Shown here: positions 8,809 to 15,696 of the stretch, piece after piece
How the letters are laid out: every line of letters begins with the position of its first letter
Numbering within the stretch: the stretch's first letter is position 1
Source: Bradyrhizobium liaoningense
GTDB taxonomy: Bacteria > Pseudomonadota > Alphaproteobacteria > Rhizobiales > Xanthobacteraceae
Direction of reading: 5' to 3'
Assembly: GCF_018130785.1 (NCBI RefSeq)
Contig: NZ_JAFCJT010000026.1
Location: 27,477 to 91,476 of the forward strand
Length of the DNA: 64,000 nucleotides
Notes under the pieces: generated by a model
What the model saw: only the letters and a program-made list of their open reading frames with translations
Databases searched by the model: none
What the model was told of the DNA's origin: nothing
Position numbers and translations under genes: made by a program

Positions 8809-9471
8809 GTGTCACGGCTCGTCACTCTCATGGGCACCGGCGGCATCCTGCTCCTGTGGGGCATTTGCCAGATGCCGTCCGGCTCCAAAGACGCGGCATC
8901 GCGGCAGACGCTGTCCATCAGCGAGGAGCCGGGCCGCATCCTGCTCGGCTGGAGCGGGCCTATTCAGGAGCCGATGAGCGAGCGCGTCGCCGCCGCCCTC
9001 GATCGCTTCAAGTCCGATCAACGCCCCCTTGTGCTCTTCCTCAACTCGCCCGGCGGCTCGATCGAGCACGGGCGCAAAGTCGTCGCCGCGATCCACGCAC
9101 GCGGCCGCGCGATCGACACGTTCGTCCAGAAGGCCGGCGTCTGCGCCTCCATGTGCGTTCCGATTTTTCTCGCAGGGAGCAGGCGCATGGCCGATCCCGA
9201 CGCCTATTTCATGTTTCACGAAGCCAGCCTGAAGCGACCGGAGCTCGGCGAAGCCGAAAGAGCTCTCTTTTCGGAGACCGTGAAGATTGTCGAGGCGCGA
9301 GCCACCGACGACCTGTTTCGCAACGACATCGGCATCCGCGGCGTCAACGGAGTCTGGCTCGCCAGGATGCGGAAGAAAATCCCGGGCCACGACATCTGGA
9401 TGAGTGCTCAACAGCTCGTCGATGAGGGCTCCGGAATCGTCGACAGTCTCATCCCCACGCCGGCTCGTTAG
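8809..9471 (+). CDS. ClpP/crotonase-fold periplasmic protease-like protein
   Basis: A membrane-anchored or exported protein with a ClpP-like fold. A hydrophobic N-terminal segment (TGGILLLWGI) is followed by the fold's hallmarks: LVLFLNSPGGSIEHG, giving the Gly-rich oxyanion strand, and then VCASMCVPIFLAG, where the Ser between Cys residues is the candidate nucleophile. FMFHEAS follows with a His suited to the catalytic triad, all in the usual order. About 220 aa from the GTG at 8809; an ATG at 8749 would add 20 residues that do not look protein-like, and an ATG at 8830 is also possible. Relatives are annotated as predicted periplasmic proteins. Target unknown. Confidence 0.75.
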   Translation: MSRLVTLMGTGGILLLWGICQMPSGSKDAASRQTLSISEEPGRILLGWSGPIQEPMSERVAAALDRFKSDQRPLVLFLNSPGGSIEHGRKVVAAIHARGRAIDTFVQKAGVCASMCVPIFLAGSRRMADPDAYFMFHEASLKRPELGEAERALFSETVKIVEARATDDLFRNDIGIRGVNGVWLARMRKKIPGHDIWMSAQQLVDEGSGIVDSLIPTPAR

Positions 9472-9513
9472 GAATTGCCGGCTTCTCGGTTCGAGATCAC
9501 AGCCTCGCACTCA

Positions 9514-9591
9514 TAATGGGTAGAGCGCAGCGAAACCCATCGACAATGTCCGCCGTGACGCGTGATGGATTTCGCTGCGCTCTCATCCTAC
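9514..9591. repeat. Palindromic repeat pair, copy 3 (degenerate)
   Basis: An inverted pair related to the one at 7478-7562: ATGGGTAGAGCGCAGCGAAA on the left and TTTCGCTGCGCTCTCATCC on the right, with mismatches in the arms. It follows the ClpP-like gene by about 40 bp and may serve as its terminator. Confidence 0.75.
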
Positions 9592-9615
9592 ACGCCGGAG
9601 GCACGCCCCAGACGC

Positions 9616-9629
9616 TTGATCTAGATCAA
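9616..9629. promoter_or_regulatory. FixK/FNR-type box
   Basis: TTGATCTAGATCAA is a perfect palindromic match to the FNR/FixK consensus TTGAT-N4-ATCAA. It lies 79 bp upstream of the Gly/Tyr-rich protein's ATG. A site centred about 40 bp before a transcription start near 9663 would suit class II activation in low oxygen. The sequence match is direct; control by FixK2 or another CRP/FNR regulator is inferred. Confidence 0.75.
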
Positions 9630-9707
9630 CCCCGCCACGGCAACGCCATCCCGGAATAGGCACGGCCGCGCAGAAGCGCCGCCCGTAAGCCAAGGAGATG
9701 ATCGATC

Positions 9708-10190
9708 ATGACCTCCTCGAATTCCCTGCGTACCCTCACTCTCGCCGGAGCCGGAGCGCTGCTGCTCGGTACTGCCGCCCAGGCCGGGCCGATCCCGACG
9801 CATCTTTCGACGATGAAATCGATGGTCGATCAGACCACGACTGAAGTGCGCTGGGTCGGCGGCTGGCGTGGCGGCTACGGCTATCGCGGTGTCGGCTGGG
9901 GCTACCGCGGCGGTGGGGGTTATCGCGGTGGCTGGGGCTATCGCGGCTACGGTTATCGCGGCCTCGGTTACGGTGTGGCCGCCGGCGCGGTCGTCGGCGG
10001 CGCGATCGCGCGGAGCGCCTATTATGGCGGCTATGGCGGGTCCTACGGTGGCTACTATGGCGGTTATCCCGCCTACGGCAACGGCTACAGCTACCCGGCC
10101 GCATCGTATTACGGTTATGGCGGCGGCGACTATGGCTCTGGCTATTTCGACGACAATTGCGCGCCCTCCGGCAGCTACTGGGCCTACTAG
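9708..10190 (+). CDS. Secreted Gly/Tyr-rich low-complexity protein
   Basis: A 160-aa protein with a Sec signal peptide (MTSSNSLRTLTLAGAGALLLGTAAQA cleaved near residue 26), a short polar segment with TTEVRWVGG, then low-complexity Gly/Tyr/Arg-rich repeats of the GYRG and GYGG kind interrupted by an Ala/Val-rich stretch near 85-100. It ends with a Cys-containing FDDNCAPSGSYW. AAGGAG precedes the ATG. Such proteins are frequent in rhizobia and may coat the cell surface or scaffold, but no function is established. Its upstream FixK-type box suggests induction at low oxygen. Confidence 0.8.
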   Translation: MTSSNSLRTLTLAGAGALLLGTAAQAGPIPTHLSTMKSMVDQTTTEVRWVGGWRGGYGYRGVGWGYRGGGGYRGGWGYRGYGYRGLGYGVAAGAVVGGAIARSAYYGGYGGSYGGYYGGYPAYGNGYSYPAASYYGYGGGDYGSGYFDDNCAPSGSYWAY

Positions 10191-10650
10191 CGGGAAACGT
10201 ATTCGCCGCTTCGGAGGATGGCTCGCCACGGGCCGCCATTCTCCGATGAGCCAATTCACCCCCTGTGCCGGCGGGCAGCAGCACCTCACCCCTCGCCCGC
10301 CCGGATTTCCCTGAGCAGGGTTTGCATGTGGCCCCCTTTCCATCGATGCATTGATGGAAGGTCTGGCGGCCTTGCGGGGTGAGTATTCATCTGCCTCAAA
10401 GTGAGGCGGGGGAAGCGCGCCGCTTGATGCATGAAGCGGACATCGCGCATGATGAGAATGCGCTCTCGTCCGCGACCGCTGGCACGATAGCATCATGCCG
10501 GTGTTTTGCCCGACGGGTCAACGTGATCACGGTCACGAATGTCGTCGCGATGCCCCCGAAAAATCCCTTGTCGATCAAAGGGCCTTCTACTGTGCATGGG
10601 GTTGTTTTTCGACTTTTTGTGTTGGCCCCACAAAAAATACGCAGCAGCAG
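10191..10650. other. 460-bp intergenic region containing one dispersed repeat
   Basis: No convincing gene is seen between the Gly/Tyr-rich protein and the dehydrogenase. Short open frames here lack ribosome-binding sites and protein-like composition. The right part, 10491-10620, is a copy of a dispersed element listed separately. Confidence 0.6.
10491..10620 (+). repeat. Dispersed intergenic element, copy A
   Basis: A 130-bp element whose ends match a second copy at 60849-60974 in opposite orientation. The left end carries CATCATGCCGGTGTTTTGCC followed by CGACGGGTCAA, and the right end CTACTGTGCATGGGGTTGTT followed by a T-rich stretch. The middle 60-70 bp differs between copies. It has no coding capacity. 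I recall similar elements in Bradyrhizobium intergenic regions, but this was not checked. Confidence 0.7.
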
Positions 10651-11712
10651 TCACTCCGCCTGCAAGATCTCCGCGATCGCAGCCCCCGCCGCGATCGTGC
10701 CGAGCTTGCCGCCGACGTCGCGCGTCGCCCTGCCCTCGCCGATCGCCTTTGCGACCGCCGCTTCGATCGCACGCGCGGCTTCCTCGTAGCGCACGGCACC
10801 GTTCTTCTCGCCGTGCCAGGCCAGCAGCAGCGCAGTCGAGAGGATCAGCGAGACCGGATTGGCAACGTCCTGCCCCGCGATGTCGGGCGCCGAGCCGTGC
10901 GCGGCCTGCGCCATGGCGTAACGATCGCCGACATTGAGGGAGCCTCCGAGGCCGAGGCTGCCGGACAGCTCCGCGGTGAGATCGGACAGGATGTCGCCGA
11001 ACATGTTGGTGGCGACGATGACATCGAAGCGATCGGGGTTGCGCACCACATGCGCCATCATGGCATCGACCAGGATGTCGTCGACCGCGAGGCCAGGATA
11101 GGCCTTCGCGGCCGCGCGGCAGATGTCCAAGAACATGCCGTCGCCGATCTTGAGCACATTGGCCTTGTGCACGATGGTGAGATGCTTGCGCCGCTTCATC
11201 GCGAGACGGCAGGCGGCGTGCGCGATACGCTCGCAGCAGAGGCGCGTGATCCGGCGCAGCGAGATCACGACATCTGGCGTAACCAGCATCTCGCCATTGC
11301 CCTGCTCCATGTTGCGGTCGGCGTAAAACCCTTCGGTGTTCTCGCGCACCACGACGAGGTCGAAATCACCGAGCCGGCCGGGCCTCCCCGCATAGGTCCG
11401 CGCGGGCCGGACATTGGCGTAGAGGTCGAGGCTCTTGCGAAAGTGCCTGGACGGATTGATCTCGCCATGGGCCTCGTCCTTGAAGTCGAAGGTTGCGGTC
11501 GGCCCCAGGATCAGGCCGTCGGCGGCGCGGACGATGTCGAGCAGCTCGGGGCGCACCGTCGTGCCTGATAGCTTCAGGCTCGCATGCCCGACCGCGTGCT
11601 CCTCGAGCCGCAGATTGAGCTGGAAGCGTTCGGATGCCGCACGCAGCACGCCCGATGTCGCGGCCGTGATCTCCGGTCCGATGCCATCACCGGGCAGAAC
11701 AACGATTTGCAT
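10651..11712 (-). CDS. Isocitrate/isopropylmalate dehydrogenase family protein
   Basis: NAD(P)-dependent beta-decarboxylating dehydrogenase of 353 aa. It begins MQIVVLPGDGIGPEI, the family start. The VVRENTEGFY motif and the substrate-loop Arg residues are present, and Mg-binding Asp residues appear in NMFGDILSDLTAEL near residue 235. The cofactor motif is AAHGSAPDIAGQDVANP. It differs from LeuB and Icd in details and could act on isopropylmalate, tartrate, homoisocitrate or a related 2-hydroxyacid. No leucine-synthesis genes are nearby, so a catabolic role is more likely. Divergent from the MFS exporter gene. Confidence 0.85.
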   Translation of the reverse strand: MQIVVLPGDGIGPEITAATSGVLRAASERFQLNLRLEEHAVGHASLKLSGTTVRPELLDIVRAADGLILGPTATFDFKDEAHGEINPSRHFRKSLDLYANVRPARTYAGRPGRLGDFDLVVVRENTEGFYADRNMEQGNGEMLVTPDVVISLRRITRLCCERIAHAACRLAMKRRKHLTIVHKANVLKIGDGMFLDICRAAAKAYPGLAVDDILVDAMMAHVVRNPDRFDVIVATNMFGDILSDLTAELSGSLGLGGSLNVGDRYAMAQAAHGSAPDIAGQDVANPVSLILSTALLLAWHGEKNGAVRYEEAARAIEAAVAKAIGEGRATRDVGGKLGTIAAGAAIAEILQAE

Positions 11713-11879
11713 GGCGCTTCCCCAAAATTGCAGCCGGCGCGATCATACGCTAGCCGCCGGCCGCATCGCCTGACCTTCGCGCATACACAGCATGCAAGCA
11801 TATGCCTGTGGAAGCCGGCTTCGGCGTAGTACATGCCAAACTCCCCTTTAGCCACGCCGTCGGAGCAACGCGCAAGGCA

Positions 11880-13268
11880 ATGACAATCACGTTACCTGCC
11901 GCCGCGCGCGAGCCTGACCATCCCATTGCCGACGGCCTTCCGGCCACGCAGCGGCGCTGGGCGATCGCCGCCATCTTCACCGCGCTGGCGATGGCCTCGC
12001 TCGACACTGCGATCGCCAATATCGCGCTGCCCGCCATTGCCGCCGACCTGCACGTCACGCCGGAGCAGTCGGTCTGGGTCGTCAACGTCTACCAGATCGC
12101 GCTGGTGGCGACGCTGCTGCCGTTAGGGGCGCTCGGCGAGATCGTCGGGCACCAGCGCATCTATCTCGGCGGCCTGATCCTGTTCACCATCGCCTCGCTG
12201 TTCTGCGCGGTGGCGTGGTCGCTGGACAGTCTGCTGGTCGCGCGCACGCTGCAGGGCCTGGGAGCCAGCGGCATCATGAGCGTCAACACCGCGCTGGTGC
12301 GCTTCGTCTATCCCGGAAGGATGCAGGGCCGCGGCTTCGGCCACAACGCGCTGGTGGTCGCGACCGCCTTCACCTTCGGCCCGTCGATCGCCTCGGCGAT
12401 CCTGGCGCTCGGCCCGTGGCCCTGGCTGTTCGCCGTCAACATCCCGTTCGGCCTCGTCGCCACGGGCATCGGCTTTGCGATGCTGCCGAAGACACCGCGC
12501 GCCGATCACGGCTTCGACTTTCTCGGCGCGCTCCTCGCCGCCGCCTGCCTCGGCCTGTTCATCACCGGCATCGGCAGCGCGGCGCACAATCTGTCGCCAA
12601 TTGTCGTCGGCATCGAGCTGGTCGCGGCCATCGCGCTCGGCTTCATCCTGACGCGCCGTCACGCCGACCATCCGGCACCGATGTTGCCGATCGACCTGTT
12701 CAGCCGGCCGATGTTCGCGCTGTCGGCGGCGACCGCGGTGTGCTCGTTCGCCGTGCAGGGTCTCGCCTTCGTCTCGCTGCCGTTCTATTTCGAGGACGTG
12801 CTGGGACGCTCGCAGGTCGAAACCGGCTTCTTCATGACGCCGTGGCCGCTGGTGGTCGGCATCATGGCGCCGATCGCAGGGCGCCTCTCCGACCGCCATC
12901 CGGTCGGACTGCTGGGCGGCATCGGCCTGGTGCTGCTCGGCATCGGCATGGCGCTGCTCGCGTTGCTTCCCGCCAACCCCGGCATTCCCGATATCGTCTG
13001 GCGGATCATGATCTGCGGCATGGGATTCGGCTTCTTCCAGGCGCCGAACATGAAGGCGCTGATGGGAAGCGCGCCGCCGCATCGGAGCGGCAGCGCCTCG
13101 GGCATCGTCGCAACGGCACGCCTGACCGGGCAGACAACCGGCGCGGCACTCGCCGCGGCCTGCTTTGCCATGGTCGGGCACAACGGCGCGACGGTCGCAC
13201 TTGCGTTAGGTGCAGGCTTTGCCGCGCTCGGTGCCGTGATGAGCTTCCTGCGGCTGGCGGTGAAGTAA
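11880..13268 (+). CDS. MFS transporter, DHA2 (EmrB/QacA-like) family
   Basis: Inner-membrane drug:proton antiporter-type protein, 462 aa with about 14 membrane segments. The first helix carries LDTAIANIALPAIAADL, typical of DHA2 exporters (motif D1), and motif A is present in degenerate form (LGEIVGHQRIYLGG). The ATG at 11880 was chosen because it gives a normal short cytoplasmic leader; an ATG at 11802 would add 26 unlikely residues. It stands alone: no periplasmic adaptor (EmrA-like) is adjacent. The stop is 5 bp from the stop of the converging radical SAM gene. Substrate unknown. Confidence 0.88.
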   Translation: MTITLPAAAREPDHPIADGLPATQRRWAIAAIFTALAMASLDTAIANIALPAIAADLHVTPEQSVWVVNVYQIALVATLLPLGALGEIVGHQRIYLGGLILFTIASLFCAVAWSLDSLLVARTLQGLGASGIMSVNTALVRFVYPGRMQGRGFGHNALVVATAFTFGPSIASAILALGPWPWLFAVNIPFGLVATGIGFAMLPKTPRADHGFDFLGALLAAACLGLFITGIGSAAHNLSPIVVGIELVAAIALGFILTRRHADHPAPMLPIDLFSRPMFALSAATAVCSFAVQGLAFVSLPFYFEDVLGRSQVETGFFMTPWPLVVGIMAPIAGRLSDRHPVGLLGGIGLVLLGIGMALLALLPANPGIPDIVWRIMICGMGFGFFQAPNMKALMGSAPPHRSGSASGIVATARLTGQTTGAALAAACFAMVGHNGATVALALGAGFAALGAVMSFLRLAVK

Positions 13269-13273
13269 GGCCC

Positions 13274-14896
13274 TCAGGCCAGATGCCGGGCGGCCGTTGC
13301 GTCGATCGTCGCTGCCGCCGCGACGACGGGTTCCTCGTCGAGCGCAGCGAGGCGCCCGTCGATGGCTTCGATGACCTTGCGCGAGAACGGCCCGAGATGC
13401 GCATAGGCGGCAATCATCTGTACGGCAATGCGCGCCGATGAGGTGTCGCGCTTGGCGCAGTTCATGAAGGTCTGCCACAGCGGCCCGCGCGCCTCGGGAA
13501 GGGCGGTGACAACGCGGTGCACCGTCTCCATCGCCCCGACCCGCGAGCGGATGTCGCCTTCGGCGAGCTCGGGGCGTTGCCTGGATCGGTCGAGCAGCGT
13601 CATCAGGCGGTCGACGCGTCCTGCGTAGGCGGCGGGGCTGTAGATGTGCTCCAGCACCCGCTTGTAGTCCGTCAGGATGTCGCGCAACGGGCGGAGCGTA
13701 TCGAAGTTGATGCCGTCCGTGCACTGATCGGCGCCGATGGTCGGCGCCAGATCGTGGCCCCGATGCAGCCGGCCTTCACGCTCGAGGCGCCGCGTCAGCT
13801 GCGTGTTCGGCAAGGCATAGAGCAGGCCGACCATGGCGACGGGAATGGCGGCCTCCTCGATGAAATCGATCATCGCCTCCGCCATCGAGACCTTCTCGCT
13901 GTCGAAGCCGACGATGAAGCCCGCAGTGACGAGCATGCCGGCGGCATAGATCTTGTGGATGCTCTCGGCGATGTTGCGCCGCGTGTTCTGCTTCTTCCGC
14001 ATCGCGACCAGCGTTGCAGGGTCCGGACTTTCGATGCCAACGAAGATGCCGAAGAAATTGGCCGCGCCCATCAGCTCCAATAGCTCGGGATCGTCGGCCA
14101 GGTTGACCGAGGCCTCGGTGGACAATTCGAAGGGATAGCCGTGCGCGCGCTGCCATTCGGCGAGCTGGGGCAGAAACTGCCGCAGCGACTTCTTGTTGCC
14201 GATGAAATTGTCGTCGACGAAGTCGAGATGGCCGCGGTAGCCCATCCGGTAGAGCGTATCGAGCTCGACGAACATCTGCTCGACCGTCTTGGTCCTGGGC
14301 ACACGGCCGTAGAGCTCGATGATGTCGCAGAACTCACAGGTGAACGGACAGCCGCGCGAATACTGAACACCGAGGTAGAGATAGTCCTCGAACTTCAGGA
14401 GATCGAAGCGTGGCACCGGCGTCTTTGTCACGTCGGCCTGGAATTTCGGCGCAGTGAAGACGCCGGAGCGGGTCCCGCTTTCCCAGGCCGCGATGAACTC
14501 GTCGATGACGCCCTCGGCCTCGCCGAGCACCCGGAAGTCGGCCTTCTCGTAGATGTGCGGGCTGGAGGTGGGATCGGGTCCGCCGACGACCACCGGCTTG
14601 CCGGCGGCGCGGCTGAGTTCGATCAGGCGCAGCGTATCGGCCTGCTGCGGCAGCATGCCGCCGGTGAATACGACATCGGCCCAGGCGAGATCCTCGTCGC
14701 CAAGGGGCTGGGTGTTGCAGTCGATTAGCCGGACCGTCCAGTCCTTCGGCAACATCGCGGCGACCGTGATCAGGCCCAGAGGCGCGGCGGGACGCCGCAC
14801 GCCCATCAGCTTGCAGGACTCACCAAAGCTCCAAAACGACTCCGCGAGGAAGCGCGGATAGAGCATCAGCACATTGCAGGGGGTCGCCACGTTCAT
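13274..14896 (-). CDS. B12-binding radical SAM protein, HpnP-like (DUF4070 type)
   Basis: A 540-aa radical SAM enzyme. An N-terminal cobalamin-binding-like domain (about 1-145) precedes the radical SAM core with the 4Fe-4S motif CPFTCEFC (Cys183, Cys187, Cys190). The core continues with DIIELYGR, VDDNFIGNKK and GIESPDPATL, and a C-terminal DUF4070-type region follows. This architecture is shared with HpnP, the hopanoid C-2 methylase, and hopanoids are abundant in Bradyrhizobium. No other hopanoid genes are nearby, so the exact substrate is uncertain and paralogues exist. The ATG at 14896 follows a strong AAGGAG; an upstream start at 15007 lacks one. Cytoplasmic or membrane-associated. Confidence 0.8.
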   Translation of the reverse strand: MNVATPCNVLMLYPRFLAESFWSFGESCKLMGVRRPAAPLGLITVAAMLPKDWTVRLIDCNTQPLGDEDLAWADVVFTGGMLPQQADTLRLIELSRAAGKPVVVGGPDPTSSPHIYEKADFRVLGEAEGVIDEFIAAWESGTRSGVFTAPKFQADVTKTPVPRFDLLKFEDYLYLGVQYSRGCPFTCEFCDIIELYGRVPRTKTVEQMFVELDTLYRMGYRGHLDFVDDNFIGNKKSLRQFLPQLAEWQRAHGYPFELSTEASVNLADDPELLELMGAANFFGIFVGIESPDPATLVAMRKKQNTRRNIAESIHKIYAAGMLVTAGFIVGFDSEKVSMAEAMIDFIEEAAIPVAMVGLLYALPNTQLTRRLEREGRLHRGHDLAPTIGADQCTDGINFDTLRPLRDILTDYKRVLEHIYSPAAYAGRVDRLMTLLDRSRQRPELAEGDIRSRVGAMETVHRVVTALPEARGPLWQTFMNCAKRDTSSARIAVQMIAAYAHLGPFSRKVIEAIDGRLAALDEEPVVAAAATIDATAARHLA

Positions 14897-15235
14897 GGAA
14901 CTCCTTTTGAATCGGGTGCAGTGTAGCAAAGCATTGCCGTCTTGCACCCCGGGAAAAGGGACAAACTGTCGCCGCAGTGCAGCGCCGATCGGCCCTGGAG
15001 CCGGCATTCACGTCGTCTCAAGCTGCGCACTGGCGCCGACGGAGGTGTCGCTAAGCCGCCCGGCCCCGAGGAGCCGCCGGCGGCCGCATGTAACACCATC
15101 CCTGCCCACGATCATCCCCCGGCCGGCAAAATCTTCATTGGCCAGCCCTCGGACTATTGATTTGAACAGTTCCAATTTGCCAGACACATTGTTCCCTGAG
15201 TCTAATCGGTGGATTGGGCCAATCAGGGGACTGCG
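14897..15235. promoter_or_regulatory. 339-bp divergent promoter region
   Basis: The gap between the radical SAM gene and the molybdenum hydroxylase/Sox operon must hold two promoters. I see no gene in it. The right end is AT-richer than its surroundings. A near-perfect inverted repeat GATTGG-G-CCAATC lies at 15212-15224, 11 bp before the ATG at 15236, and could be an operator or leader hairpin. Confidence 0.45.
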
Positions 15236-15685
15236 ATGGCAAACCTAACAATCAACGGAAAAACTTTCACGCTCGACGTCGAGCCGGATACGCCGCTGCT
15301 CTGGGCGATCCGTGAGAATGCCGGCCTGACCGGCACTAAATATGGCTGCGGCATTGCGCAATGCGGCGCCTGCACCGTTCACATGGACGGCGTTGCCATC
15401 CGCTCCTGCGGGGTTTCGGTCAGCGAGGCCGAAGGCAAGAAGATCACCACGATCGAGGGGCTTGCGGCCGGCGACACGCTGCACAAGGTGCAGAAGGCCT
15501 GGATAGCCCAGGACGTCCCGCAATGCGGCTATTGCCAGAGCGGCATGATCATGGCCGTGGCGGCACTGCTGAGCGAGAAGCCGAAGCCGACCGACGCCGA
15601 TATCGACGAGGCCATCACCAATATCTGCCGCTGCGGCACCTTCCAGCAGGTGCGCGAAGCGATCCACACGATCGCCAGCGCCTGA
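15236..15685 (+). CDS. (2Fe-2S) subunit of xanthine-dehydrogenase-family Mo hydroxylase (IorA-like)
   Basis: Small iron-sulfur subunit of 149 aa. The N-terminal plant-type 2Fe-2S domain shows YGCGIAQCGACTV, and the C-terminal all-helical domain has CGYCQSGMIM and ICRCG. Together these give the eight cysteines for two 2Fe-2S clusters that carry electrons from the molybdenum site. The ATG at 15236 follows AGGGGA and gives the standard MANLTINGK start. The catalytic subunit gene follows after 11 bp. Isoquinoline 1-oxidoreductase and nicotinate or aldehyde dehydrogenases share this form; the substrate is not known. Confidence 0.92.
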   Translation: MANLTINGKTFTLDVEPDTPLLWAIRENAGLTGTKYGCGIAQCGACTVHMDGVAIRSCGVSVSEAEGKKITTIEGLAAGDTLHKVQKAWIAQDVPQCGYCQSGMIMAVAALLSEKPKPTDADIDEAITNICRCGTFQQVREAIHTIASA

Positions 15686-15696
15686 GGAGCCGCCCT

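Noticed and set aside
10396..10578. Possible 60-residue minus-strand gene near the dispersed element
   Set aside because: No ribosome-binding site and an overlap with the repeat; composition not convincing.
15160..15190. GAACAGTTC considered as a LexA (SOS) box
   Set aside because: The alphaproteobacterial LexA motif is GTTC-N7-GTTC or GAAC-N7-GAAC, and the spacing does not fit.
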